Positions 11,332 through 43,689 of a stretch of DNA of 64,000 nt are shown here, one piece after another. Position numbers and translations under genes: made by a program. This DNA comes from Escarpia spicata (taxonomy: Eukaryota > Annelida > Polychaeta > Sabellida > Siboglinidae): contig OZ023213.1 of NCBI GenBank assembly GCA_963995525.1, positions 19,731,884-19,795,883 of the forward strand, in the 5' to 3' direction. The notes beneath the pieces were generated by a model that did not search any database, was not told the DNA's origin, and saw only the letters and a program-made list of their open reading frames with translations. The first letter of the stretch is position 1, and each line of letters opens with the position of its first letter.

Positions 11332-12488
11332 TGGTATGTTGAAAACATTCTCTGATATATTAAATATCTCACAATGCTACACAATATTTATACCTTCCAA
11401 AGATACCCTCTTTAGAGTGCATGTATATAATTAATACATGCGTTAATGAATTTGAATTATTTAACACTGACTCTTTGTTTGTCATTCTGAATGTGTTATT
11501 TAACGTTTATTTGTTCAGCGATTGTTTGTTAGAAGACCTTTGTATGATGTCAACTATGTACGATTTTATTTTATTTCGAACAAAGTTAATAATAAATGTT
11601 TCCGGATTTACGATGACTCATTATTGATGTTGTTGCAAGGACTTGCACTGGTCGTCTGCTCGTGGAATGAAGCACCCGGGATCTGCGGTTCAAGTGATGA
11701 AAAATCCAAGGGTACTGGCAGCGCACCTACCTGCGAACGTCAAGGACGGGATGACAGCTCCAGCTCCCGTGGGAGGGCTGGGAAAACCAGCGGCTGACAG
11801 CATCAAGTAATAATCCGTGGCGCCTACGGTGTATAATACAACATTGACGTCATGCTACTTCCGGCCTATTTCTTGTGGGACTACCAACTGGTGCATAATG
11901 CTGCGTTCTAATGGGCTCGCGTATATCGTGAATACGTCTTCGTAACGCCTACTTGACCCAGTTGCATAAATTTACCAGTCGTAAACTCGGACTGCTCGTG
12001 AACATTTGAGTTCGACAAGTCGTGGTTACGATATACAGGAGCCCACTGGATCACAGCCGAATACAACATTGACATAACGCTACTTCCGGTATATTTCTTG
12101 TGTGACGTGATGTTGTAAAAATAAAAAAAATTACCTAGTGGTTCTCGTTGTTTGATGTGGAACAAACTAGAGCGGAGTTGATGTATAAATGTATGCAATT
12201 ATGTTGTTGATGGTTAGTGCGCAACATGATGAATATAATCACAATTTATTTTTTTATTCCTTTCGACAGAGTCTGTTACAGTTTTTTAGGCAGCAGTTAT
12301 GAGATACATACAAATATCTATGGTTAATGTGAATAAATCTACTTTATGTATGGGTATCATTGTACATTTCGGAACAATATGACATGTTCTGTTATTATAA
12401 TTAGTAAACTATATGGATGTTATGTCGTGATTTTTATAAAACAAAATAGTAAGCTTCCAGATATGGTCAACGTGTTATACTAGTCACA

Positions 12489-12523
12489 ATACACGCACAT
12501 GCACATGCACACGCACAAACAAA

Positions 12524-12597
<74 letters not shown>
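12489..12597. repeat. (CA)n microsatellite
   Basis: A pure (CA)n run of about 70 bases is preceded by CACATG and ACAA variants. Confidence 0.95.
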
Positions 12598-12599
<2 letters not shown>

Positions 12600-12722
12600 T
12601 AAGTTGTTATAAAAGAGCAGATAGATATAACGTAACAACAAAGATACTAAATCATAAATGACTCATCACATAAGTGTGGGGATGGGTCGTTGTGTTTGAC
12701 AGACAACGGGTAGGAGTCTGGA

Positions 12723-13332
12723 GTGCTATGTTCGTTGACCCGACGCCATGTCTACATGCCTCTTATCCAGACTGCCCCAATGCCACGACGACGGACTTTG
12801 ACGGTTCGCTGCGCTCTCTTATGGTGTTTTCTCTTCCTAGCACAGATAGACGTTGTGATCCGCAAATGTCGCGTGATCTCTTCGATGATGGCAGGAAACG
12901 TTTACAACTGGTTGAATAAGCCAGACGGCGATATCGACTTGGCGCTCGAACGGAGGTGCGAATTTTACGAATTCGTCGTCACCACAGTCATCGTGGAAAC
13001 CATCATCATTGTCGGCATCATCGGTAACAGCCTCGCTTTCGTTGTCTTCTGGAAGGACAGTATAAAGACGTCGGCGTCATTTCTCTTCCAGAGCCTGGCG
13101 CTCGTCGACTCATCCTTTCTGCTGCTCACAATTCCATTCTTCCCGATACCGTTATTAGTGTATTGCACCAGTTGGCTGAATGGTTACAGTAAGCTATCAC
13201 CTTACGCATTCGTGCACATACTGCCTCCGGGGTTAATAACTCGGACAGTCAACCGTTACATCTCCGTGTGTTTCCCATTTAAGGCGTTGCGGTTGTGCAC
13301 CGTTTCGGTGCTTCTATTCGCTGTCCTGTCTT
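12723..13332 (+). pseudogene. Truncated rhodopsin-class GPCR, intronless
   Basis: An open frame carries class A receptor hallmarks: TM1 with GNSLAFVVF after a hydrophobic run, TM2 with LALVDSSFLL, and the TM3 end NRYISVCFPFKA in the E/DRY position. A likely start is the Met-Met at 12885. The stretch between the end of TM2 and NRYISV is too short, so most of extracellular loop 1 and TM3 has been deleted. The frame ends just after the start of TM4, where LINE sequence begins at 13333. The pattern resembles neuropeptide (FMRFamide-type) receptors of invertebrates. No intron interrupts it, as in a retrocopy or an intronless receptor gene. It cannot encode a seven-helix receptor. Confidence 0.7.
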
Positions 13333-14652
13333 AAAATCCACAATGACATTGTACGCAATATGGATAATAGCAAACTGACTGCTCTTACTTTACTAGATCT
13401 ATCAGCTGCTTTTGATACAATAGATCACGACATTCTTTTACATCGCCTTAATAGACATATTGGTATATCTGGAAAGGCTCTGCAGTGGTTGAGTTCATAT
13501 TTTTCAGACCGACACCAAAGCATTAACATATCTGGCACACTGTCTTGTCCAGAAAATCTTCCAGTTGGTGTCTCACAAGGGTCTGTCCTTGGCCCTGTTC
13601 TGTCTAGCGTATACACTACATCTCTTAGTCGAGTCATAACTAATCATAATATAAATCATCATGTATATGCTGATGACTCACATGTGTATATATCACTTTC
13701 ATAAACTGATACACACACATCTATATCAACTTTAAATGACTTTCTCACTGACATCTTGCTATGGATGAAAGCAAGTAAATTGAAGCCAAATCCAGATAAA
13801 ACTGATCTAATTATTACTGGCACAAAACAACAACGAAATAAGGTTGTTAACTACTTTCCAGTTAAATTTTTTGGTAATGATACATCACTATTCGATACTG
13901 TTCGTATTGTAGGTGTTATCTTTGACAGTGATTTCAGCTTTAAACATTTCTCAAGTATGTAAATCCTGTTTCTACCATATACGTGATTTCCGCCGAATTC
14001 GGCGTCATTTGTCTTTATCTACTGCTGAAACAATATCAGTATCTCTTATTAGCAGTCGCCTTGACTACTGCAATTCACTCCTAAACGATATTGCTAAAAA
14101 GGACTTAGCTGAATTCCATCGTGTACATAATTCTTTAGCACGTATAGTACTAAAAGCACCTCGTTTCTCACCATCTCTGTCCCTACTTAGACAGTTTCTT
14201 TGGCTTTCAGTTACATATCGAATACAATTCAAATTAGCCACTACCACATATCGTAACCTTTCTACGCAGCACTCATCCTATTTGTTTAGTCTCCTTCGTT
14301 TTTTGACCTCACCAGGAATCTCAGATCATCAGTTTCGCAACGATTTTTGTTCCGAAAGCCAAGCTTGATATCGGCAAAAGTGCTTTTTCTGTAGCTGCAC
14401 CCAAAATCTGGAATCAGCTCACTATCGCTATAAAATCATCTGAAACTATAAATACCTTTCGTAAAAAACTGAAGACTTATTTATTTAAGTTTGCATTCCC
14501 ACCCTAGCCTTCGGCGGTCCCTTGCTCCAATGACGACTCTTGCTTATACCTGTTAATAATTTTGCCCAACGATTCTTGTATGTTGCGCCTCTGCGCTCAG
14601 ATTCCTGGGGATTTAGGCGCTATAGAAGTGTGTCATTATTATTATCATTATT
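13333..14652 (+). mobile_element. 5'-truncated CR1/L2-like LINE
   Basis: Reverse-transcriptase motifs read in order: LKIHNDI, LLDLSAAFDTIDHD (catalytic Asp A), GVSQGSVLGP, YADDSH (catalytic YADD), followed by C-terminal segments in shifted frames (FHRVHNSLARIVLK, LWLSVTYRIQFKLATTTYRNL). The 3' end has TTAGGCGCTATAGAAG and an (ATT)n-like tail. Stops and frameshifts inactivate it. It is the same broad family as the copies at 2528, 50177 and 60317. The 5' truncation point fuses it to the GPCR fragment. Confidence 0.85.
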
Positions 14653-14656
14653 TCAA

Positions 14657-17600
14657 CATACCGAGGTTTGCCGAGCTAGGGCTAGAACCGCCTCACGTAA
14701 TGTAACACAAGACAACGGCATGACGGACACGTCTGTCTTAAGCCGAACGAATCTCTTTTTGGATAGGCTTAGGCTATTTTCAGAGCAGCTCTGAAAATAA
14801 GCGTCAGTCTGGCCGTTATTTCCAGAACAGATCTCGACGTGTACACACGAGCATTAAAAAATATTTTCATTGTATATACGTGGACAGACTAATTATTTCA
14901 AGTAAATGCGACGCTTTTGAATAATTTCGTACGTGATTTTGACGGTCTTTATGGGGAAATTGAGAAGAGATTTATTTTCAGAGCAGCTCTGAAAATGAAT
15001 AATAATAATTACTGTTATAAAAGAAGACATGAAACAACTTGATATATCATGTAATGAGCATTTCTGTTTTATTAAACTCAAGTAGTTAAGAAACTATGTA
15101 ATTAATAAAACAAGCCTCATTAAAACTATATCACACACATCAAAAGACGAAGTACTTCCACAGCATAACCCCCCATGCAATGACATAGCATAACTGCAGT
15201 GAAACGTTAATTACATAATATATATATATGGCACGGTTCATAAATGACAATTGGCGTCCTATTAGAATACCTGTCTATATGCACATTAATTTGTTTCACC
15301 ATTTAAAACCATGTTTCTTTATGCATATGTGTCTTACTCTCCCCATCTGCAAAAAATGTAGAAATTACACGAACAACGTTGCAGGCAATGGATCTGTCTG
15401 CATCGCATAGTTCTTACGTTTCTCATTGTTGTGTTTCACAACACACATATAATGTTACATGTCACAGCATATTTTTGGAATACACATATTGTTTTTTTAA
15501 ACGAAACCTCATTTGTAATTAATTAATTTTTTTTAAAACTTTGCTACATGCTAAAACAAATGCCCAAAAGCAACAATGTATGTCATTATCTCTTTTGCAG
15601 ATGCCTATTGCATCCACTACAATAAAACTGAACTGGCTTCCTTCTGATTTTTGCACAGGTGTAATGCCACCAGGTCAAACAATTATCACATTCTATCCAA
15701 TTGTGCACTCCTTTTTAGGTATGCAAGTCGCACTTGCACAAGTCTCCTTTTGACTTTCTTCCCCGAACCGGCTAAGTACATAGTGCGTGTACTCTGTGGC
15801 TTGGGATTGACCCATGATGGCAGTAGGCAGGCCTTTTGTCAATGATTCAGCATTCTGCAATGAATTCAAACTCAATATTACATGCAATTTTGAATTTAAT
15901 ATATTAAATAAAATATAGAAAAAGATACGTAATGTTACTTTAAAAAATTAATAAAATATGATTTTAATACTTTCACTCTACATGTTCATAACATTGTTTA
16001 AGGCTACGCAAACATCTCTTTCTCACGCCATAGTGAAAACGACAAAAGGGTGGCGCCACCAGGTGGAACTTGTTTGTCGCTTCACTGTTTCAAGTGTGGC
16101 GTCCCCAAAATTTGCAATATCCGTTTTTTTAATGAATTTTATAATAAAAGTAGTGACGATTTCATCATATAAATGTACAATTGTTGGAAATTCTACATTT
16201 AAAAAATGTTTCGTCCCATACGTGTATTAATGTTTAACTAGAAGTCAGTTATATCCACTTAACAGTGATTTTTGTTTGTTAAAGGAACACTGCAGTACAG
16301 GAGGTAATTCTGTATGCTGTCACTGGTTTACAAAACAATTACTTGGACTTTTAATGTTATGTAAATAATGTCTGAATAGTAGTCTTTTTATTGTCATACT
16401 TTAATCATATTCATAAAGCTTACCATAAGGACAAATATCCCGCAGCTTGAAATGTCCGCCTGTGGTCTGCATGGCACTTTACATGTCTCCCAGTGTGCCA
16501 GTTCAGCCTCAACAGTCTCAGAGCGCTGCTTCATGTAGTCTCTTCAATGAGAAAGTATCATGCATGTTAGCATATGAAAATTATTTTAAAATTCTTGTTA
16601 AATATCAAATTAAAACTATTTTCTTTTTTTTTTACATAAAGAAGGCACTGTTTGAAGTGAGGTACTTATTTATACAACTCAATTGTAAATTATTAACAAC
16701 TGCAAAACATTTTCACTGTTTTAAGGGGAGATGTAGCAACTACATAGGACATTTTATAAGGGGTAATTAATGCTTTGTGCCCTGTTCCTTTACAATACAT
16801 CATTCTATGCAATATTGAATTTACATGTTGAGTTAAATTTGTTAGGCAAAAACGTATATTTTTCGTTACAAGTACTAATTTCACCCCATAACAATAACAT
16901 ATACAAAATATATAGTTTCTATATTCCGTAGAAAAGATCACATGAAACACATTTCCTGTTTGCCTGCCATGCCACGCACCGCCTGTATCCTCAGCGTTTT
17001 GACACTAGGCGTGTATTGGAAGGAGAAGAAGACATCAGTCAACATTTAATTGATATGGCTGGCATCATTATTTCTGAAAATGTGATGCTTCTAATTTGGA
17101 AAAACACGTTTTAGCAAATGTGTATGAACAGCTGTCAGAGTGGGTAATGTTATTTATTATAAGACAGAAGCACGCTTTACCCATTAAAATGAGTTATTTA
17201 GAGGTATCTAGATGTTACAAAAATATATTTATTAACAGTAAGGCCACAATAAAATTTAGTTGTGTTTCCGGTAACATTGATTTTTAAAATAGGGCAGGTT
17301 GGTAGGAAAAACATTTTATTTTGTTAAACATTTTATTGCGAAAAAATAGGGTAGGCGGACCTATTGTAATATTTCATTTTATTTATTATTTTTGTTAAAC
17401 CATTTTAGCTAGCGCCATATATATGACGCCATCCAACGGAATGTGTTAGAACTACGAAACCCATATTATATCACTTTGAGCCAGTGTAACCTAGGCTGCT
17501 GTTACACCCTTCGAGTTTTGTGATCGAAACCGGAATCTGTACACTTATGCGTGTTCTAACGATGTGACAAGTATATTTAAGTAACACCATGTCTTCAATG

Positions 17601-19440
17601 CGCTTAGCGGACTACCAGACAACGATCACGAAACGGTTTATGTTAGCGCCTTCCGCCCGCGTCCCTGTTTACGTTGGTTGACACGAGGAACGTAGCAGGG
17701 GCGCAACGATTTACGCGGAAATCCATCCAGTACTAGTGATGATCGCGGAATTTTCGTTCCAAAACGTTATTCTTGTTATTTTTCAGGACTTTTGCAATGA
17801 TAATCTGTATTTGTTATGATGTTGAATGATAGTTGTAATTTGTAAGTTTTTTGTCGGAATATAATATAATGTTAAAAGAAATGTTTTCCATCAGTGGCAA
17901 AGGTAGAGGGTCGGCATCATAACAACTATTTTTCTTTTGTTCTTGAAAAAATGCATAGGGTCGCACGGAAACGGTCGGGTTACCGGAAACACAGGTATTA
18001 TTTTATTTGGCCTAAACATAATACCAAAGCAATCAACAACAACGAGAATATCGTCACCGACATGAGCACTAATGAAGAAACGACGAGAAATGGTGGATAA
18101 CGCCGACCGTAAAAAAAAACAAATAGAGTACGAAGAAATATGCAAGACCATCAAAAAGAAAGCGAAGGAGGACACCAAAAAGTACAAACATGGCATAATG
18201 CCCACATAAATACGCCATTTTAAGATTATAACCAGAATGGATCAGAATGAAATCCTATAAAATATTTATGAAGACCTTTATACAGTCTTTCATACTGCTG
18301 ATATTATTGATGTAAAAAACTATTGAACCATTCAGTAATTGCATGGCAAGCACACATGTTAACTACATTTTTTAATTCACATGTCACTGGAAATAAAACA
18401 TTGTCACAAGGAAATAAAACATTTTTTTGCAAAATAAAATGTTTGTAAAACACAAAATAAATTATTATATGTATTGTATCACAGCCATGATGAATTGCCT
18501 CTGCCTCTAAACAATATTAAAATGCACCAGTATTTACACAAACCAATAGTCGTAATAAAACCCCAACTTGCTGTCAACACTGAATTTAAGGTAATCTTAT
18601 TTAACTAAATATCGCGTATTTTATTAACTTTATTTTACAATATTACTGAAATATGAATTGTGATCTATCCCCACGGCTGATGACAACCATAAAGTAGCGC
18701 CACCTACCGGGGTTTGTTGTGTGGAATTGATGATTACACGCAAAACGAGTGAATATCTTGTACATTTTAATCGATAAAAGACAGTAAATTTTATTGTTTT
18801 ATCGCGTGACAAGTGTATACGTGTAAACTGCAAACGTATCATTACCTTTGAGTTTGAGTTGGTCTGATGCACGAACAGACAGAACGACGCGAGCGCACGT
18901 GGTCTGATGCCAGTGCTGGAACTGCGGTATGTCCCAAAGTGTTTACAGGCAATACAGCCAAACCGGACATCACATAGCTGTACCGCAGTTTCGCTGAGTA
19001 CTCCGGTTTCCCTTGCGCTGTCGAACGATTTGCTTGTTTTACTGTTCTAGAACACAGGATGGAAAACAAGCAGTGGTTTTCATTCATCCAGTGTTCCGCT
19101 GTTCGAAGAAGTTGGAAAAGTAATTCCAACTTGAACATTTCTTTCCAACTTCCATTGTCAAAGATTTTCAAACTCTCCTTTGCACGCCTTCTGTTCTGGC
19201 GAGTGCAAATCTTGCGCATCTTCGCTTCGCCTTCCCGCGACGGGACTCTTATATAGCTCAGCCTCAGCGCGTCCAAGGCGTCGATGTTCACCAGAGCATA
19301 ACAAAATGGCGGGTTGGCTTCAGCAAGCCAGTCATGATTGGTCACACGAACTTCCGGTGTGCTCTGGATATAGTCAGGGCGTTTTGAGAAACTCCCCAAA
19401 AGAAAAATTTGTATAGTTGTAAGTATAAATATGTTATTGA
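14657..19440. other. No gene recognised; AT-rich, repeat-like
   Basis: Only short, unsupported reading frames are present. Two identical 21-base palindromes sit at 14777 and 14975. A plus-strand string of residues near 18115-18200 (EYEEICKTIKKKAKEDTKKY) recalls the linker before the reverse transcriptase of RTE-type LINEs, but is too short to annotate. The interval 18842-19516 has a 224-codon open frame on the minus strand without family features. No RPA1 5' exon was found here by eye. Confidence 0.5.
14777..14995. repeat. Pair of identical 21-bp palindromes
   Basis: The odd palindrome TTTTCAGAGCAGCTCTGAAAA occurs at 14777-14797 and again at 14975-14995, 198 bases apart in the same surroundings (TATTTTC before it). 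It may mark a short duplication or a paired protein-binding site; nothing else in the window carries it. Confidence 0.8.
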
Positions 19441-19454
19441 CATTCGTACAGGTT

Positions 19455-19671
19455 TTTAGTCCTTTGGCCGAAGTCCAAGGGACTATTGCCATCACTCTGC
19501 GTCCGACGTCCGCCATTAGCTGCCGTATCTCAGAAACCGTTCAGCAACTTTTTCTTTAGGATTTAAGAAAACAATGTTACAATTTTTCCGACCTATCACT
19601 CATTTGGTCAGCCGGGGTCACATATAGACGTATTAGTCCAAAGGACTTCAGGACCACTTGGCCCATTTTTA
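19455..19671. mobile_element. Short non-autonomous element, short form
   Basis: It starts AGTCCTTTGGCCGAAGTCCA and ends with GTCCAAAGGACTTCAGGACC then ACTTGGCCCATTTTT, giving imperfect terminal inverted repeats around GAAGTCC...GGAC. The internal phrase ATCTCAGAAACCGTTCAGCA is shared with a longer relative at 42575-43687 that has the same ends. Confidence 0.6.
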
Positions 19672-20445
19672 TGAAATAAGGTTTCTTTCCCTTGTTAAAA
19701 TGTGATTATCGAAATTGTAATTATAATATGAGTATGGCTACCTACTGCCAGCCACCACTGCGTGAATACTGATCGCATGGAGACCGTGTAGTTTGAGCAC
19801 AGAAGTATAACTGTTGAATCTTGCTTTTCACTGAATTTTTGTTGGCTGCAGAAGTGAAGAAATAAGAAATATTGTATTAATCCGTAACTTGATTGACGGA
19901 CGCCAAAATTACACGTGGCTCCATCTGGAGGAAAGATGCGAAAGAGGGTGCCACTCCAGATATAGCACGCGCTGAAACGGCGAAATGCTGGTGCTTGTAT
20001 GGAACGCTCAGCATTTGAAACGCCAGTAACTTAAAAACTGTTAAAATTTCTGTATACATCCAGCAAATTATTTATAGATGACATAATTATCTTTACGATA
20101 ATATAAAAAAAACGTGAAGTTCCGCACCTGGAACTCCACGTACTGCTTTTTGAAATATTGAGCCCCCAAGTTCTCCACACCAGACGAATTTCGAAAATGT
20201 CTAAATCTACGAACCATCTCAATGGGCCCACTAGATCACATGCACAATTTTAGCCCAATACATGCAAAACTGACGGGAGATGTGGGGGCACAAACAGAGA
20301 ACCAACTGTTTTATATTATATATTTACAACAGTAATTGATGCCACCATGGATGTATAAAACTTCAATATATAAGAACATTTTGTAATTCAATATCAAGCC
20401 ATTTTTTAGATTTCCCATTATTTTTTGTTTTTTCATTATTTCCAG

Positions 20446-41516
<21,071 letters not shown>

Positions 41517-42004
41517 GTCATGACTGAAGACAATTTGCGTGCAAGCTTCTCCAGTCAACTTCCAAGAATACATCAAGAAGCTTATTGAAGACATTGAGAA
41601 GCTACTTGTAGGATGAGTCACGACTGAAGACTATTTGCGTGCAAGCTTCTCCAGTCAACTTCCAAGAATATATCAAGTAATGAGGATATAATTAAGTTTG
41701 ATAAAACACTAGATATTTAAATATTATCAAGCCGTATTGAAAATGTTTATGCAGGGTCATTCAGTACCACATACTATTTAATAACATGTAATTCTAGGTC
41801 GTCTGCTGCTTCCAATTAAATTAAATGTGACACTGTAAAATACAGGCTGACTGTGTTGTTAATAGTTGTCAATGTCCCTCTTTAGAAATATGCTCTCGCA
41901 GAAACAAAACATACCAAAAACTGTTGACTGTATTAATAATAATCGGCAATCCATCGTAGCGAGGATGATCTTTCCATGTATTGTCTATGTCATTTGGTGT
42001 GTCC

Positions 42005-42430
42005 TCACAGATGGCTTGTCAATCCAATCTTTGCTCGGCATAGCTTCCCACAATGCGAACATATATAACGAGAATATGGAGAGGGTGGATTATGTAGATT
42101 TTCCATGGCTCTAATCTTCCTAGCCTTACGCTTTTTGGCTAAGGTTGTTTTTCTGTTGGCTTTGAATGACTGCCATTTTGAGTAAACGACTGCCATTTAG
42201 AACGTGATAGAGTCTCAGATTCCCAGGTGTTTGGGTCAATGTCACATCTTTTCAAGGTGAATTTACAGATGTCTTTATAGCGTTTATGCTGTACTCCATT
42301 AGACCGTTTGCCATGACTCGGCTCTGAGTAGAAAACATTGCTTGGGCAGTCTCGTGTCAGACATGCGCGGTACACGGCCAGTCCAACTCGATTGTTGTTG
42401 CATGAAGGTAGACTCGGACAATGTAATGAC
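42005..42430 (-). mobile_element. LINE remnant: C-terminus with C2H2-type finger
   Basis: The minus strand reads RYKDICKFTLKRCDIDPNTW, LSRSKWQSF and then CSHCGKLCRAKIGLTSHLR, the RYKD...W and CxxCG...IGLxSHLR tail found at the C-terminus of craniofacial-development-protein-2-like (RTE-type) reverse transcriptases of invertebrates. Stops and shifts are present; the polymerase part is missing. Confidence 0.65.
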
Positions 42431-42574
42431 AATTATACCTGTTGCATTAATGTGATTAGCTACATTGCTTCATCACCAGCAAGCTGAATCAATGCCCTGA
42501 TCTACTGCATAGATGTGCACTTCTAGCTAATGTAAGGCTAAATGTAGTTTGGTATATATTACAGATGTGATGTT

Positions 42575-43687
42575 ATTAGTCCTGTGGGCCGAAGGTCCAA
42601 CGGACTTACGCCATCACTCTGCGTCTGGCGTGCGCCGTTAGCTGCCATATCTCAGAAACCGTTCAGCAATTTTTTCTTTAATTGTGCGTAGATATATCTT
42701 AAGATCATACTGCCACTATGCACGAGAAATCTGGTTTTGATTGAATCATTCTAACGGCCCCCAGGGCCCCCCAAACTGGTAAATTTGTACATTTTGCCTA
42801 TTTAAAAAAACACTTTTCAGTAACGTTTTCACTGTTTTGCCTAGACAGTTAATGTGATAGTGCCAATATACACAATCAATCTCTAATTGATTCAACAGAA
42901 AATGTGTGCACATTTTCTTAACCTATATATATAAAGTAGATTTGTATACCTCCAAAACCAGCAGACTGTAGCCATAATATAATATGTCCACTTGATAGTT
43001 GTGTGTCATAATGTTCATAGATCTATGTACATGTATACATGTTTCATGTATTAAATAAAATGTGCGAATATGTTTAATTAAGACTGTTGATCTTTGTATG
43101 TGCTCCATGCCTCAAAAGAATCCTGAGCTATTTTAAACCAATAAACTCTTGAAAACACAGCCTTTGGGTGCGGGACGTGCCATCTTATGGGCGACAAAGG
43201 GTCCTCAGCGCAAACTATGAACGAAGCGCTGCTAGTGGCAAACCAAAGAACTAATGAAGTTGTGAGCACGGCATAGTGATATTTGCGAGTTCCAGAGAAC
43301 AATAACATTATAATACTGTACATTCTATTCTATAGAGATTAACAAATTCTTTCCATGTTGTGCTGAGTATTGGATATATATCATACAGTACATAATGCAT
43401 TATTTACTTCTATCTCAGTAGATCTTTTTCTGGACGAACTATTTTATCTAGTGCAATCTCAAAACTGCATTTCGCAGCCTGGATCTACTGTAAGCCCCAT
43501 TTTTCAAGAATATTTTATTTCTAGGTGTATATTCACTGGCATGCATATAAGTCTCTACGAAACATGTCAACGTTTTACTTCCATCATAACCCTTAATGAT
43601 ATGTAACTATGATTCACCAAAAACAATTTTGAATAATAATTACAAACTGTAATCCAAAGGTCTTCAGGGCTTCTTGGCCCATTTTTT
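42575..43687. mobile_element. Non-autonomous element, long form
   Basis: It begins AGTCCTGTGGGCCGAAGGTC, shares ATCTCAGAAACCGTTCAGCA with the 217-base element at 19455, and ends AATCCAAAGGTCTTCAGGGC then TTCTTGGCCCATTTTTT, the same terminus. At about 1.1 kb it holds no recognisable transposase. The short element looks like an internal-deletion derivative of this type. Confidence 0.55.
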
Positions 43688-43689
43688 CA

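Larger units (their letters stand above)
10666..11810 (+). other. Candidate 3' exons of gene A (10666-10720 and 11640-11810)
   Basis: A pyrimidine-rich acceptor (CTCTTTCAG) opens a short exon ending at a GTAAGA donor at 10721; a second exon opens after TGCAAG at 11640 and runs open to TAA at 11808. In one frame both exons join in phase and encode KMCGPSYKLSGSKCVK followed by 56 residues ending GKPAADSIK. However, the strong GTAAGT donor of exon 4 leaves phase 1, which would instead give Ser-Val-stop at 10671. A weaker donor two codons further, at 8741 (AAGTGT), would restore the Cys-containing frame, and an alternative acceptor at 10674 opens a third frame ending at 11795. The sequence alone cannot choose between these. 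Confidence 0.35.

Noticed and set aside
18842..19516. 224-codon minus-strand frame and a TATATAG near 19250 on the plus strand
   Set aside because: No family motif, no second exon, and one end lies in a dispersed repeat; not enough to call a gene.
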